The notes: generated from the letters alone by a model not told the origin. A DNA stretch of 58,435 nt from Planctomycetota bacterium (GCA_016191165.1 JACPPF010000165.1:1-58435); one strand, 5' to 3'. Positions 25,308 through 35,149 are shown, numbered from the stretch's first letter. Numbers and translations: made by a program.

Positions 25308-26336
25308 ATGCGCGTTGAATCAACCGCGGACAGCGGGTCGCCAATCCCCGGCCCCACTCCACGACCGGCATCGCCGCGGCAGGTGTTGCTTGGGTTCTTC
25401 GTCCTCTTTCAACTCGCCTTCTTGCTGGTCAGCAATTTCTACGGCTTCGTGTCCTATGTCCTACCGAAGAAGACGCCCGATAACTTGCGCCCAGTGGTGA
25501 ATCAAGCGATTCCCGACTTTATTTACGAGGCAGGACACGGCTGGAAATGGGGCGGCGAACTGGAGACCAACATCCGGCGCTGGACCCAGCTAACCGGGCA
25601 GGAGCAGGCCTGGTCGCTTTTTGCGCCGAACGTGGGGGAAGCAACGGGGTTCCCGGCCGTCGTTTTCCTGTGGGATGACGGGCTGGACGATCCCCTTCCT
25701 TTGCCAGGTACGTTCTTCGCCCGTGACGAGAAGAACGGCATTCACCTGTGGGCGCCCTGGAACCGCGGCGGCAGTCCGGAGCCCTCGCTGGCGACGATGG
25801 GGCGCCTTGGCATTCTTGGCGCGGCCAACCCCCTTGACGCTTTGACGCTGGCCGCCGTGCCTTTCGCGAAGCCCACTGACAAGGCGCCTCGTGTTGAACT
25901 TCTGCTTTCCAGGAATGAGCCGACGAATCTGAGTAACTTTTTCAGGGTCTCCAATTGCCGGGTACGGCGCTACGACGGTTCGCTCTATCAAAACCTCCAA
26001 CCCTACCCGGACGAAACACGGGAAAAACTGGAGACGCGATCCACCAAGCTGGTGCGCGAACTGGTGCAGGACTACCAGCACGACCGTACGCTGGCGTATT
26101 TGAAATGGCGCAGAAAGGTCTGGATCGACGCCCATCCCGACGAGTTGAGGCCGAGGCAGGTGCTTTTGTTCGAGCGCTTCATGCGAATTCGTCCGCCCGA
26201 GGAAGGGGTTCATGGCTGGGATCCGCCGATCCTGTATCCGATGGCTCGCTGGCAACCTGAGAAGAAAGTCGACGGCAGCGGCTATGTCCTTGAATACTTC
26301 GACTACACGACGAAACGCTTCTGTCCGGGGCCGTGA
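25308..26336 (+). CDS. Single-pass membrane protein paired with the HTTM gene
   Basis: A 342-residue protein with one membrane segment (VLLGFFVLFQLAFLLVSNFYGFVSYVL, about 26-52) and a large soluble domain outside. The sequence W(S)LFAPNVGEATGFPAV is the kind of 'W-xx-FAP' motif seen in proteins that accompany HTTM membrane proteins. Its stop overlaps the next gene (TGATG at 26334-26338), so the two are translationally coupled. I do not recognise a catalytic motif. Confidence 0.75.
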   Translation: MRVESTADSGSPIPGPTPRPASPRQVLLGFFVLFQLAFLLVSNFYGFVSYVLPKKTPDNLRPVVNQAIPDFIYEAGHGWKWGGELETNIRRWTQLTGQEQAWSLFAPNVGEATGFPAVVFLWDDGLDDPLPLPGTFFARDEKNGIHLWAPWNRGGSPEPSLATMGRLGILGAANPLDALTLAAVPFAKPTDKAPRVELLLSRNEPTNLSNFFRVSNCRVRRYDGSLYQNLQPYPDETREKLETRSTKLVRELVQDYQHDRTLAYLKWRRKVWIDAHPDELRPRQVLLFERFMRIRPPEEGVHGWDPPILYPMARWQPEKKVDGSGYVLEYFDYTTKRFCPGP

Positions 26337-27736
26337 TGCCATCCTCCGAACCACGTTCCGCTGAAATTGTCGGCATCGCCCCGTGGCTGCCCTGGCCGTT
26401 CTCGGCGTGGTCGTGGTGGACCGAACCGGTGCGCGCCGAGCGCTTGGCGGCGCTGCGCATCGGCGTGGCCGCGTGTCTGATCTTCGATGTTGCCTACAAC
26501 TATGCGCCGGAAACGCAGGCGTTCTTCGGGCGCGACGGGCTGGGCGCCCCGGCGGTCTTCGATTATCAGTTCAAGGGGCCACGCACGACCTGGTCGCTGC
26601 TGCGCGGCGCGAGCGATCATGCGAACCTGTACCTGAGCCTGACGTGCCTGATCGCGACGACATTGTGGATCGTGGGCACCAGCCTCGCGCGCTGGCTGCT
26701 GGTATTCGGCAACCCGCAGCCGCCCTCGGATCGTACGGGAATTGCAGCGGGCCTGTGGATCGCATCGTTGATCTTCTACACGTTGAGCGTGTGGGCGCAA
26801 ATGCTGGCCGCCCGATGGTTCAGTCCTTTGGCCTATGGCATACCCCTGGTCGGCTTCACGCTCGCCTGCCTCTATGCGGTATTCGAGTTTTCGACGCGCC
26901 TGCGCGATCCGACGCACCGCGTCCCCTGGGTGGGCACGTTCTTGATGGTGTTCACGCCGACGTGCCTGGCGCTAATTGGCCTCCTGTTGTTTTGCATCGA
27001 AAGTCCGGAGGCCCTCGACAAGGACGTATGGTGGTTTCGCGTGCTGCAATCCTGGCAGGAGGACGATTTCCTGATCCTGCTGGCGATGGGGTTCTGGATC
27101 ACCTCGGCGGTCTTGTTCCTGTTCGGGTGCGCGACTCGCTTCGCCACGATTGCCGCGTGGATGTTGTCGCTCTCGTTCCAGAATGCCAACCCCTGGCTTG
27201 ACAACGCGGGGGATACCATTCGGCTGATCCTGCTGTTTTATCTGATGTTTTGTCCCTGCGGGGCCGCGTGGTCGATCGAGGCCCTACTGCACCGCCGCCG
27301 CGGGCCGGTCTACGTGCATCCTTGGCCAATTAGGCTATTATTCGTACAGATGATTTTCATCTATTTCATCAATGGCCTGTACAAACTGCTGGGCGAGAGG
27401 TGGCTGACCGGGACGAGCCTGTATTTTGTCCTTGCCGACGCGGCGTTGATTCGGTTTTCGCCGGTGGCGTTTCCCATTCCCGTGTGGATGACACGGGTGA
27501 TGACCTGGTCGGTCCTCGCGTGGGAGGTGGCGTTTCCCGCCCTTGTGCTTTTCAAATGGCCGCGCCGCCTGGCGCTGGCGTTTGGCGTCCTGTTTCACCT
27601 GGGCATCTTCGCGACGATGGAGTTGGGAGGCTTCGTGCCATACGCGCTTTGCCTGTACCTGCCGCTGCTGCCGTGGGAACGCCTGACGCTCAGGCGTGAG
27701 CGCGGCGAACCCCTGGGATTGCAGAATGCAACTTGA
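26336..27736 (+). CDS. HTTM-domain membrane protein
   Basis: A 466-residue polytopic protein with about ten helices, of the HTTM family related to vitamin K-dependent gamma-carboxylase. The N-terminal WWTEPVRAERLAALRIGVAA and GGDTIRLI-type PWLDNAGDTIRLILLFYLMF followed by VQMIFIYFINGLYKLLGERW match the HTTM core. Bacterial members are mostly uncharacterised. The last residues (RRERGEPLGLQNAT) are encoded by a single arm of the intergenic 'GAGCGCAGCGAACCCC' repeat, so the C-terminus was probably extended by repeat insertion. Starts inside the stop of the partner gene. Confidence 0.87.
   Translation: MPSSEPRSAEIVGIAPWLPWPFSAWSWWTEPVRAERLAALRIGVAACLIFDVAYNYAPETQAFFGRDGLGAPAVFDYQFKGPRTTWSLLRGASDHANLYLSLTCLIATTLWIVGTSLARWLLVFGNPQPPSDRTGIAAGLWIASLIFYTLSVWAQMLAARWFSPLAYGIPLVGFTLACLYAVFEFSTRLRDPTHRVPWVGTFLMVFTPTCLALIGLLLFCIESPEALDKDVWWFRVLQSWQEDDFLILLAMGFWITSAVLFLFGCATRFATIAAWMLSLSFQNANPWLDNAGDTIRLILLFYLMFCPCGAAWSIEALLHRRRGPVYVHPWPIRLLFVQMIFIYFINGLYKLLGERWLTGTSLYFVLADAALIRFSPVAFPIPVWMTRVMTWSVLAWEVAFPALVLFKWPRRLALAFGVLFHLGIFATMELGGFVPYALCLYLPLLPWERLTLRRERGEPLGLQNAT
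27692..27720 (+). repeat. Single arm of the 'GAGCGCAGCGAACCCC' repeat inside the HTTM gene end
   Basis: ggcgtgagcgcggcgaaccc followed by ctgggat matches one arm of the palindrome at 18011-18086 and forms the final codons of the HTTM protein. Confidence 0.6.
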
Positions 27737-27810
27737 TACTTGACACGCCCCAACGATTCGGCGAAGATAGGACTTACGTACCCCCCGGGCCCCTATTTCA
27801 GGAGAATGGC

Positions 27811-28854
27811 ATGTCAGAACAAGTGAAGGTCCAATGCAGCGATTGCGATGCCCTGGACGGCGTCGGTCGCCGTGATTTCCTCTTGGGTGTTGGCGGCACC
27901 GCGGTGACGCTGGCCGCCCTGGAAGCGATTCCCGGCTCCGCGCTCGCACAGCAGGCGCAGCCTGCCCAGCCCGCCCGTCAGGCGCGTCCCGCCGAAGCGC
28001 TCATCCGCGAACTTTATCAGGGCCTCAGCGCCGAGCAACGCCGGCGCGTCGTCTATCCCTGGAACCACGGCGGCGGCAACAACCGCACGCCCACCCGCAA
28101 GGGCATGTACAATGCGGCCATCTTCCGCGATCATTCCATCGGCGCCGCTTACACGCCTGCCCAGGTCGAATTGAATCAGCGCATCCTGCGCGCCATCAGC
28201 TCGGACGATGCGGGTTATCGCTGCATCACTCGCAACGGTACTTTCGACGGCTCCGGCTCGTTCGGCCGCTGCGGCGCCTACATCTTTGGCGACCCGAGCG
28301 GGAACAACCAGTTCAGCTGGGTGTTCTCTGGCCATCATCTCACCGTGCGTTGCGACGGCAACTCCGAACCGGATGCGGCGTTCGGCGGCCCGATGTACTA
28401 TGGCCACAGCCCGGACGGCATGAGCCAGCGAAACGTGTTCAACTTCCAGACCCGCAGCGCCATTTCGGTATGGGACGCGCTCAGCGCGGCTCAGCGCCAG
28501 CAGGCCACCATCGCGATGAATCCTGGGGAACAGGCCGGCTCGGTTCGTTTCCGCCGCAACGGCTTCCCGGGCATCGCCGCCAGCGCCTTGACCGCCGATC
28601 AACGCCGGCTGGTGCAGCAAGTCATGCGCGACCTGCTCTCGCCCTATCGCCGTGAAGATGGCGACGAGGTCATGGAGTTGGTGGGCCGCAACGGCGGACT
28701 CGAACGGCTGCACATCGGCTTCTACCGCGCCGCCAACACGGCCGCTGATCGCTGGGACTTCTGGCGCATCGAAGGCCCCGGCTTCGTGTGGAACTTCCGC
28801 GTCCTGCCGCACGTGCATTGCTTCGTCAACATCGCGCGTCAGCCGCAGGCCTGA
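27811..28854 (+). CDS. Tat-exported DUF3500 family protein
   Basis: A 347-residue protein. GRRDFLLGVGGTAVTLAALE (about 19-40) is a twin-arginine signal, followed by AQ-rich linker. The body is DUF3500: NHGGGNNRTPTRKGM, FSWVFSGHHLTVRCDGN, FGGPMYYGHSP, and LERLHIGFYRAAN near the end. His-rich motifs such as SGHHLT suggest metal binding, but no activity is known to me. GGAG six bases upstream fixes the start at 27811; the frame's earlier start at 27733 overlaps the HTTM gene and has no signal. Confidence 0.88.
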   Translation: MSEQVKVQCSDCDALDGVGRRDFLLGVGGTAVTLAALEAIPGSALAQQAQPAQPARQARPAEALIRELYQGLSAEQRRRVVYPWNHGGGNNRTPTRKGMYNAAIFRDHSIGAAYTPAQVELNQRILRAISSDDAGYRCITRNGTFDGSGSFGRCGAYIFGDPSGNNQFSWVFSGHHLTVRCDGNSEPDAAFGGPMYYGHSPDGMSQRNVFNFQTRSAISVWDALSAAQRQQATIAMNPGEQAGSVRFRRNGFPGIAASALTADQRRLVQQVMRDLLSPYRREDGDEVMELVGRNGGLERLHIGFYRAANTAADRWDFWRIEGPGFVWNFRVLPHVHCFVNIARQPQA

Positions 28855-28864
28855 GCGTTAAGCC

Positions 28865-28912
28865 ATTTGGCCGCGGGGCTTGCCCCGCGCGGATCAAGCG
28901 CCGCGGCCAAAT
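28865..28912. terminator. Nested hairpin between convergent genes
   Basis: atttggccgcgg (28865-28876) pairs with ccgcggccaaat (28901-28912), and a second perfect stem cgcggggc/gccccgcg (28872-28889) overlaps it. It lies ten bases after the DUF3500 stop and ten bases from the stop of the convergent gene at 28923, so it probably ends both transcripts. Confidence 0.6.
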
Positions 28913-28922
28913 CCTCAATTCT

Positions 28923-29555
28923 TCAATCCCGCACGCGCACGCGCAACACCGATGCCCATTCGTGCGAATCGACCGTGCGCCGGCCCACCGTGTTTGGCTT
29001 GATACTTTGCAACGCCAATCCCAGCATGTACTGTTTCTTTCCCACCTTGATTCGGCCCGCGATCATTGCCCAACGCGTTTGTTCGCCTTCGGCCGCGCCG
29101 GTCACGGTGTTGCGGTGAAAATGCGTCGCGAACCCCTGGTAACTCACCTGCGTGGGCCAAACGCGCACGCGCGGCTTGTCGTGTTTGAGCACATCGCCGA
29201 GTCCGGGCAGGAGCTGTTCGAGAATTTTGCCCAGTTCATCCTCGTCAAGGTCGGACGCAGTCCCCGCCGGCGCAATGACGACCAGACGAACGCGCACCGG
29301 CACCCCCTCAATCCGCAGTTGCTTGTCGCCCGAGCTCGTCTTCAGGTCGGGGTATTCCGAAAGCTGCTCGATCAGATTTTTTTCGTAGGGGCTCTTTTTC
29401 GCCCGGCCACCGAACAGCAATCTGAAAACGACGATCAACAGCAAGAGTCCCACCAACCCGACGAGACACAGCGCGCCGCCCAGAATGTAAAGCGCATAGG
29501 CGCGCAGGCCCTCGGGCAGGAGGTCGGTCACCATTTGCGGGGCTTCGAAATTCAT
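28923..29555 (-). CDS. Single-pass membrane protein of unknown function
   Basis: A 210-residue protein with one helix (LYILGGALCLVGLVGLLLLIVVFRLLF, about 22-48) and a soluble C-terminal domain of about 150 residues that starts SPYEKNLIEQLSEYP. No conserved catalytic pattern is visible. It is convergent with DUF3500 and has AGGACC upstream of the ATG. Function not recognised. Confidence 0.7.
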   Translation of the reverse strand: MNFEAPQMVTDLLPEGLRAYALYILGGALCLVGLVGLLLLIVVFRLLFGGRAKKSPYEKNLIEQLSEYPDLKTSSGDKQLRIEGVPVRVRLVVIAPAGTASDLDEDELGKILEQLLPGLGDVLKHDKPRVRVWPTQVSYQGFATHFHRNTVTGAAEGEQTRWAMIAGRIKVGKKQYMLGLALQSIKPNTVGRRTVDSHEWASVLRVRVRD

Positions 29556-29707
29556 GTGCGGAGGTCCTTGATCTACAGGAAAGGGTGTACGATTCCGAAT
29601 GGTCGTTATAATGGCTGAACGGGCTTTTTAGCAAGCAAGAAATGACCAGACGCCGGATTCCAGGCCGTGCCTGGTTACCGCGGCCTGGCTTATCGATGGG
29701 AGCGACC

Positions 29708-30733
29708 ATGTTGACGATCTGCGCGTGCCTTTTTCTGGCCGGGCAACCTGGCGGCGATTGGCAGAAGGCCGAGTCCGTTCATCTGAAAAATACCAAGCAG
29801 GTGACACGCGATTTCGTCCGCGCCGGCGAAGGGTACTTTTCGCCCGATGGCACGAAGATCATCTTCCAGGCCGAGGAGAAGGGGGAAAACCCGTTCTATC
29901 AAATGTTCGTCCAGGACCTCGTCACCGGCGCCGCGCGCCGCGTTAGCCCGGGCGTCGGCAAGACGACGTGCGGGTTCTTCCACCCCCTGGGCAAGAAAAT
30001 CATCTTCGCCAGTTCCCACCTCGATCCCGACGCGCGCACATTTTATCAGCCCGAGTTTGACGCGCGCGCGGAGGAGAAGAAGGCCAAGAAACGCCGGCGT
30101 TACGTCTGGGATTTTGACGTTCACATGGACATCTTCGAGGCCAACCTCGACGGCTCCCGCCTCAAACGCCTGACGGACGCCAGGGGTTACGACGCCGAAG
30201 GGTCGTATTCGTCCGATGGCAAACAGATTGTCTTTTGTTCCAATCGCACCGGCGCCAAGAACCTTGAGTTGTTCATCATGGACGCTGATGGCAAGAATGT
30301 CCGCCAGTTGACCAAAGCGCCGGGATGCTACAACGGCGGGCCGTTTTTTTCGCCCGACGGAAAAAAGGTCATCTTCCGCAGCGATCGAAAAAAGAAGGAT
30401 CACCTTCAGCTTTACGTCATCAACGCCGACGGCTCAGGGGAGAAGGCGCTCACCGACGACGAGAATTGGGTCTTCTGGGCGCCTTACTGGTACAAGGACG
30501 GCACCCACATCATCTATACCGCGGCCGATCATAGCGATCGCACGAAACGGCCCAACTACGATCTCTACTGGATGAACATCGAAACGGGAAAAAAGATCCG
30601 GCTAACCTTTGCTCCCGGCGCCGACGTTTTGCCCGTATTCAGTCCGGACTATTCCAAGGTGATGTGGACCTCCAATCGCGACGGGCGGTCGCCCACGCAG
30701 CTTTATCTGGCCGATTTCACGGCCCCGCGTTAG
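29708..30733 (+). CDS. Secreted TolB-like PD40 beta-propeller protein
   Basis: A 341-residue exported protein with a short signal (MLTICACLFLAG). Six PD40/WD40-like blades follow: YFSPDGTKIIFQAEE, FHPLGKKIIFASS, SYSSDGKQIVFCSNRTGAK, FFSPDGKKVIFRSDRK, YWYKDGTHIIYTAAD, VFSPDYSKVMWTSNRDGR. The pattern matches TolB C-terminal propellers without the TolB N-terminal domain. The ATG at 29708 follows GGGAG. Probably a periplasmic binding or scaffold protein; no enzyme domain is attached. Confidence 0.85.
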   Translation: MLTICACLFLAGQPGGDWQKAESVHLKNTKQVTRDFVRAGEGYFSPDGTKIIFQAEEKGENPFYQMFVQDLVTGAARRVSPGVGKTTCGFFHPLGKKIIFASSHLDPDARTFYQPEFDARAEEKKAKKRRRYVWDFDVHMDIFEANLDGSRLKRLTDARGYDAEGSYSSDGKQIVFCSNRTGAKNLELFIMDADGKNVRQLTKAPGCYNGGPFFSPDGKKVIFRSDRKKKDHLQLYVINADGSGEKALTDDENWVFWAPYWYKDGTHIIYTAADHSDRTKRPNYDLYWMNIETGKKIRLTFAPGADVLPVFSPDYSKVMWTSNRDGRSPTQLYLADFTAPR

Positions 30734-30762
30734 TGCAGCGTAGCGAAAATGCGGCAGTTTTC

Positions 30763-30789
30763 GTGGCACAGGCAAGATGCTTGTGCTAC
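30763..30789. repeat. Palindromic repeat between convergent genes
   Basis: gtggcacaggca (30763-30774) pairs with tgcttgtgctac (30778-30789), allowing G-T pairs. It fills the gap between the genes ending at 30733 and 30815 and could serve as a terminator for both. Confidence 0.6.
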
Positions 30790-30814
30790 GGGCGAAACAT
30801 GCACTGGTCGCACA

Positions 30815-33340
30815 TTACCGGGCCGGTTCAAAGCAATAAAGCGAATTGTTGACGTTGGGGCTGAAAAAAAGTCGGCCATTGGCGGCGATCGGCGTCGTGC
30901 AGGCGCGCGGCGCAAAGCCGAGGCTTTGCCAGAGAATCTTTCCCGTGTCCACATCGCGCGCGTACAATCCGCTGGAACTGACGGCATAGGAGATTCGGCC
31001 CGTTGTCAAAAGAACGGGCGAGCAGGAATGATCGGGACAACCGCCGAGCGCGGTCTTGCCGTTGCGGACGATCGGTTTGCCGGTGGCGAGGTGGCGGAGA
31101 ATGCCATGTCCCCCGTAGCTGCGTGTCACGAAGTAATCCTGACCGAGGCTGGGATTGTGGGAGTAGCTGACGTTGTCCACCTTCCACTTGAGCGTCGCGT
31201 CCTTGGCCGAGATGCAGTACATCGGCGCGCCGGATTGGCCGCCCAAATAAAGCAGGCCATCGCGAGCAGACGGTCGGCCGTAGCCGTGGACGTGGTATTT
31301 CTCGGTCGTCCAAAGCACTTTGCCCGACGCGGGTTCCACGGCGACGGTGCTGCCTGGTCCGCCGCCCCAGGATAAACCGCACGAAAAAAACATGACCCCG
31401 TCGAGCACGCAGGCGCCGCCGGCAAGGGATTTCGCGCTGCCAGGCAAGTCAATTCGCCAAAGTGGCTTGCCCGTGTTGCGATCGAAGGCGGCGGCAATCG
31501 ACTTCATCGGTTTGCCTTCCATCGTGATGCCGGCGACCACGTCGCCCACGATGACCGGCGCCGTCCGGCACGTGCCTTGCAAGGCGCCCCACGGAATCTC
31601 CCAGCGAAGTTTGCCCGACGCCGCGTCGAAGGCCCGGAAGGATGCGCCGCCTTCACCCGGCTTGCGTTCGCCCAAGCGCGAACTTCCCCGCGTCACATAA
31701 AGGATGCCGCGATCGAGCAGGAGTTGCTTCCAGCCGTCGATCGGGCCGTTGAGGCGCTGCCGCCAGCGAATGCGGCCCGTCGATTGCTCGATGGCCCCAA
31801 AGGTGCCCGCCTCGGACACGAAGTAAAGACTGTCGTCATCGGCGCTCATCTGAACGCGCAAGTCGTGTGGCCGCATCGCCCAGCGCAGCCGCAGCGGCGG
31901 CTTGAGTCGTGGGTCGTCGGCGCAATTGGTGTTGCCTTGATCCATGCTGGCGACAGGCGCGCCGTAGCGTTTGCCAGTGGCTGGTTCGACCTTCGAACGG
32001 GGCGTGTGCAGGTCGGCCATCTTGGTTGGGAGTTTGCGATTGCCTCCGGGCGCCAGTCCATAGAGGTAGCCGTCGTCACAACCGAAGTAGATGGCGCCAT
32101 TCGCGATAGCAGGCGAGGATGCGATTGGTCGGCCGAACGGTGTCTTGAACATGAATGGCTCCGGCTTGAATTTCGGCCACGCGCCTGACGCGTCAAGCGG
32201 GACGACATGCAAGTCGCCAAAGATCGTGCCGAAGACGCAATGGTCGCGCGCAAGCGCCGGCGATGCCAGGGCGCCCGTGAACTTCCGTTGATCGAGCGTA
32301 TTGTCGGTACGTGCCGCCCAAATGACACGCCGCTTTTCGGTTTCCCACGCATGGACGCCCATGTAATGCGTCGGTACATGCGCCGTCGTGCCGCGAACCG
32401 CTGGCGTGGCGAACACGGCCCAGACCGAGCCGGGATAGCCGCTGTAGCGGAAGTCCTTTTTCGGATCGAACGAACCATCCGCGAGTTTGACGCGCATGAA
32501 GCCGCCGAACTGATCGGTGCCGGGATGGCCCAGGTAAACCCAGTCGCCGCAGATGGCGGGGCCCATCGGAATCCCGGGATCCTTTCCCAGCGGCGCGCGA
32601 TTACACCACTTCATACTTGGCTTTGCGCCTGTATCCTCCAGGCAATAAAGGTCCCAGCCCATGTTGACGACGAGTCGTTTCCCGGCAATCGCGATCTCGC
32701 CGCCGGCGTAATGCGGATCGTGATAGCTGCCGGGGAAACCGACAGCGCGTTTGTTTGTCTTCGGATCGACGTAGGTTTTGTAATGGTCCCAGCGCCAGCG
32801 TTCCTTGCCGTCAAGATCCAGGCAGTGAACGTTCGCGCCGACCGATTGAAAATAAATCGATTCGTTGGCAAAGGTCGGCGATCCGGTGATCGGCCATTCG
32901 GCGTCGAAGCTGCGCACGAGGTTGCCTGTCCGGGCGTTGAGCACATGCAAGCGGCCCGCCGTGGTGCCGTAGTATACCCGTTCATGGGCCACGCACGCCG
33001 ACGACGTATTCCCGCCGCGCGCGTTCTTGCCGTCGGGCGACGATTTCCACACGATGCGATTGGCGGCAGGGTCGATGCAGTAGGCCGTCCCCATCTGATC
33101 GACGACATAGATCTTCCCGCCGACGACGGCCGGCGCCGTCGTCACCGCATCGTCGAGTTGCACGCAGGTTGCCAGGCCGAGCGGCAGCGTGAGCGATTCC
33201 GTGGCCGCGTCGCCGGCATGGCCACTGGAATGCATGAACTGGGGCCAATCCGAAGCTCCAGCGAGCTGCACGGAGAAAAGGATCGTCAACAGGATGATCG
33301 GAAAGTGAAGCAACTGGTGAGGCCAGGAGATGTGTCGCAT
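30815..33340 (-). CDS. Large secreted PQQ-like beta-propeller protein
   Basis: An 841-residue exported protein. The ATG at 33340, preceded by AAGGAG, gives a signal peptide (LLHFPIILLTILFSVQLAGA) and then SDWPQFMHSSGHAG. The body holds two consecutive sets of PQQ-like blades (about 60-420 and 430-841) with recurrent A...G...W motifs (DPAANRIVWKS; NARTGNLVRSF; EQSTGRIRWRQ; DAASGKLRWEI; EPASGKVLWTT; DVDTGKILWQS), so it is about twice the usual length. CxxCH is absent. Likely extracytoplasmic; substrate unknown. Same strand as the next PQQ gene, 103 bases apart. Confidence 0.87.
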   Translation of the reverse strand: MRHISWPHQLLHFPIILLTILFSVQLAGASDWPQFMHSSGHAGDAATESLTLPLGLATCVQLDDAVTTAPAVVGGKIYVVDQMGTAYCIDPAANRIVWKSSPDGKNARGGNTSSACVAHERVYYGTTAGRLHVLNARTGNLVRSFDAEWPITGSPTFANESIYFQSVGANVHCLDLDGKERWRWDHYKTYVDPKTNKRAVGFPGSYHDPHYAGGEIAIAGKRLVVNMGWDLYCLEDTGAKPSMKWCNRAPLGKDPGIPMGPAICGDWVYLGHPGTDQFGGFMRVKLADGSFDPKKDFRYSGYPGSVWAVFATPAVRGTTAHVPTHYMGVHAWETEKRRVIWAARTDNTLDQRKFTGALASPALARDHCVFGTIFGDLHVVPLDASGAWPKFKPEPFMFKTPFGRPIASSPAIANGAIYFGCDDGYLYGLAPGGNRKLPTKMADLHTPRSKVEPATGKRYGAPVASMDQGNTNCADDPRLKPPLRLRWAMRPHDLRVQMSADDDSLYFVSEAGTFGAIEQSTGRIRWRQRLNGPIDGWKQLLLDRGILYVTRGSSRLGERKPGEGGASFRAFDAASGKLRWEIPWGALQGTCRTAPVIVGDVVAGITMEGKPMKSIAAAFDRNTGKPLWRIDLPGSAKSLAGGACVLDGVMFFSCGLSWGGGPGSTVAVEPASGKVLWTTEKYHVHGYGRPSARDGLLYLGGQSGAPMYCISAKDATLKWKVDNVSYSHNPSLGQDYFVTRSYGGHGILRHLATGKPIVRNGKTALGGCPDHSCSPVLLTTGRISYAVSSSGLYARDVDTGKILWQSLGFAPRACTTPIAANGRLFFSPNVNNSLYCFEPAR

Positions 33341-33443
33341 GGCAACTCCTTGACGGCTAGATGGTTGCGGTGATTGTAACCAACGCGCGGCCAATTGTCC
33401 TGCTTCTACTTTCAGCGACTGCAAAGCACGGCCTCGCGGCATG

Positions 33444-34739
33444 TCATTGCTTGCCAATGGCGTACAGGCGTTTGGATCCGAGGAGATAGAGTCGTCCGCC
33501 CGAGATGGCCGGGGAGGCGTGATTGGAGTCGCCGAGTTTGTTGGTCGCCAGCACCTTGAAAGAGGCGCCGGCTTCGACGACCACGCTGGTGCCGGCGTTG
33601 GCCAGCAGGATGCGCCCGGCGCTGTCAGCGACCGGGCTGGCCCAGCTGCTGGAGAGGCCGTTGACGCGCTCCTGGTAGACTTTCTTGCCGGTTTCGATGT
33701 CCCAGCAGGTGAGCGTGTTGTTGTCGTGTAGGCGGTAGATGTGGCTGCCGACCACGAGCGGCGAGCTGAGGGCGTGCGGGACGTTCGCTTCCCATTTAAC
33801 GTGGGTGTTGCTGACATTTCCCGTGCCGGTTGGGTCGACGAGGCGGGCGCCGCCGCCGCGGCCGCTGTCGCAGAAGACGAATCCCTTCGCGAAAACCGGC
33901 GAGGCGGTTTCACCTCGGCCCGCGGACCACCAGAGGCGTTCCCCGGTGCGCGGGTCAAAGCTCTGAATCGCGTTTTTCGCCGGGCCCAAGCCCGCGCCCA
34001 TCAGGACCATTTGCGGCGCGCCCTTCACCTGAATGATCAGTGGTGTGTTGTGCCCGTAGCCGGTGTCCTTCAAGTTGTTGTCCCAGGCGATGTCGCCCGT
34101 GCGGCAATCGAAAGCGACGAGCCGGGAGCCGCCTTGCATGCCGCAGTAGACAATGACCGTGTTCTTGAAGAGGATTGGGCTGGTCGCCATTTCCATGTCG
34201 TAGCGGTGGGGAATCAATTCCTTGCGCCAGACGACCTTGCCGTCGAAGTCGAGGGCCGCGAGGACCGAGGTGCCGAAGAGGGCGTAGACGCGTTGCCCGT
34301 CGGTTGCCGGAGTACAGTTGGCAAACCCGCCGCCGGCGCGGTTGTTGTGCCCGCGTTTCCAGGGGCCTGGCCCAACGATGGTGTTCCAGAGCAGCTTGCC
34401 CTGGGCCGTGTCGTAACACGCGACATATTGTTCCGGATATTGTCTGCCGATCTTCTTGTCGTCCGCCTTGCGCGACGTGTTGAGGACGAAGAGGCGATTC
34501 TTCCAGACGATCGGGCTGGCGATGCCGTCGCCAAGCAGGTCGGCAGTCCAGACGACGTTTTCGTTTTTCGGTCCACCCCAATGTAACGGCAGATCGTTCG
34601 CACTGGACAGCCCGGCGCCGGTCGGGCCGCGAAACTGGGGCCAATCCTCCCCTTCGGCGCGCGGCATCACCGCGGCCAGACAGATGGCGACGAGGAACAG
34701 TTGGAGAACGGAGCGGCGGCAAAGATTCCTGACGGGCAT
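33444..34739 (-). CDS. Secreted PQQ-like beta-propeller protein
   Basis: A 431-residue exported protein. The signal (LCRRSVLQLFLVAICLAAVM) ends before EGEDWPQFRGPTGAGLSS, the entry motif shared with the genes at 30815 and 20421. Blades carry YDTAQGKLLWNT, DCRTGDIAWDN, DPRTGERLWWS and DIETGKKVYQE. AAAGGG nine bases upstream of 34739 decides the start over the longer frame to 34832. With the 841-residue gene it forms a two-gene unit; both may be co-transcribed. Confidence 0.87.
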   Translation of the reverse strand: MPVRNLCRRSVLQLFLVAICLAAVMPRAEGEDWPQFRGPTGAGLSSANDLPLHWGGPKNENVVWTADLLGDGIASPIVWKNRLFVLNTSRKADDKKIGRQYPEQYVACYDTAQGKLLWNTIVGPGPWKRGHNNRAGGGFANCTPATDGQRVYALFGTSVLAALDFDGKVVWRKELIPHRYDMEMATSPILFKNTVIVYCGMQGGSRLVAFDCRTGDIAWDNNLKDTGYGHNTPLIIQVKGAPQMVLMGAGLGPAKNAIQSFDPRTGERLWWSAGRGETASPVFAKGFVFCDSGRGGGARLVDPTGTGNVSNTHVKWEANVPHALSSPLVVGSHIYRLHDNNTLTCWDIETGKKVYQERVNGLSSSWASPVADSAGRILLANAGTSVVVEAGASFKVLATNKLGDSNHASPAISGGRLYLLGSKRLYAIGKQ

Positions 34740-35149
34740 TCGCGGGGACCCTTTCATCAGATGAGAGGCGCTGAATTGCTTGGGGGGAGGGATTGACACC
34801 GAGCATTTTATGGCAGACCACCGCGGGTGCAATGGGTTATTTATGATCGGAAGGGATTAGCAGCAATACTGTTCGTCGAAGAGCACTTGACCAGCGCCCA
34901 TCGCAAGCTGGGAGTTTGGGGAGGCTATCCAAACCCCCACGGTTGCGAGTAGGGCTGGTCCGATGCAGCGAATGGCGTCGCGTTACAAATTCCAAAGTGG
35001 CAGCCACTCCGCTTTTGAATGAAGCCTTGTCCATCCGAAAGCTTTTGGTATAAGCGACGGCCGCCGTTGTTTATTGATGCGGAATACGACGCGTGAATGG
35101 CCCTTTTGTTTTCTATCTGCTTGGGCCGAGTGTTTTTTAGAGAAGGTCG
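34740..35149. other. Intergenic region between divergent PQQ and efflux units
   Basis: About 410 bases without a credible gene. It must hold the promoters of the minus-strand PQQ pair and the plus-strand efflux operon, but I could not pick out a convincing -35/-10 pair, operator or riboswitch. GAAGG just before 35150 is the likely ribosome-binding site of the TolC-like gene. Confidence 0.45.
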
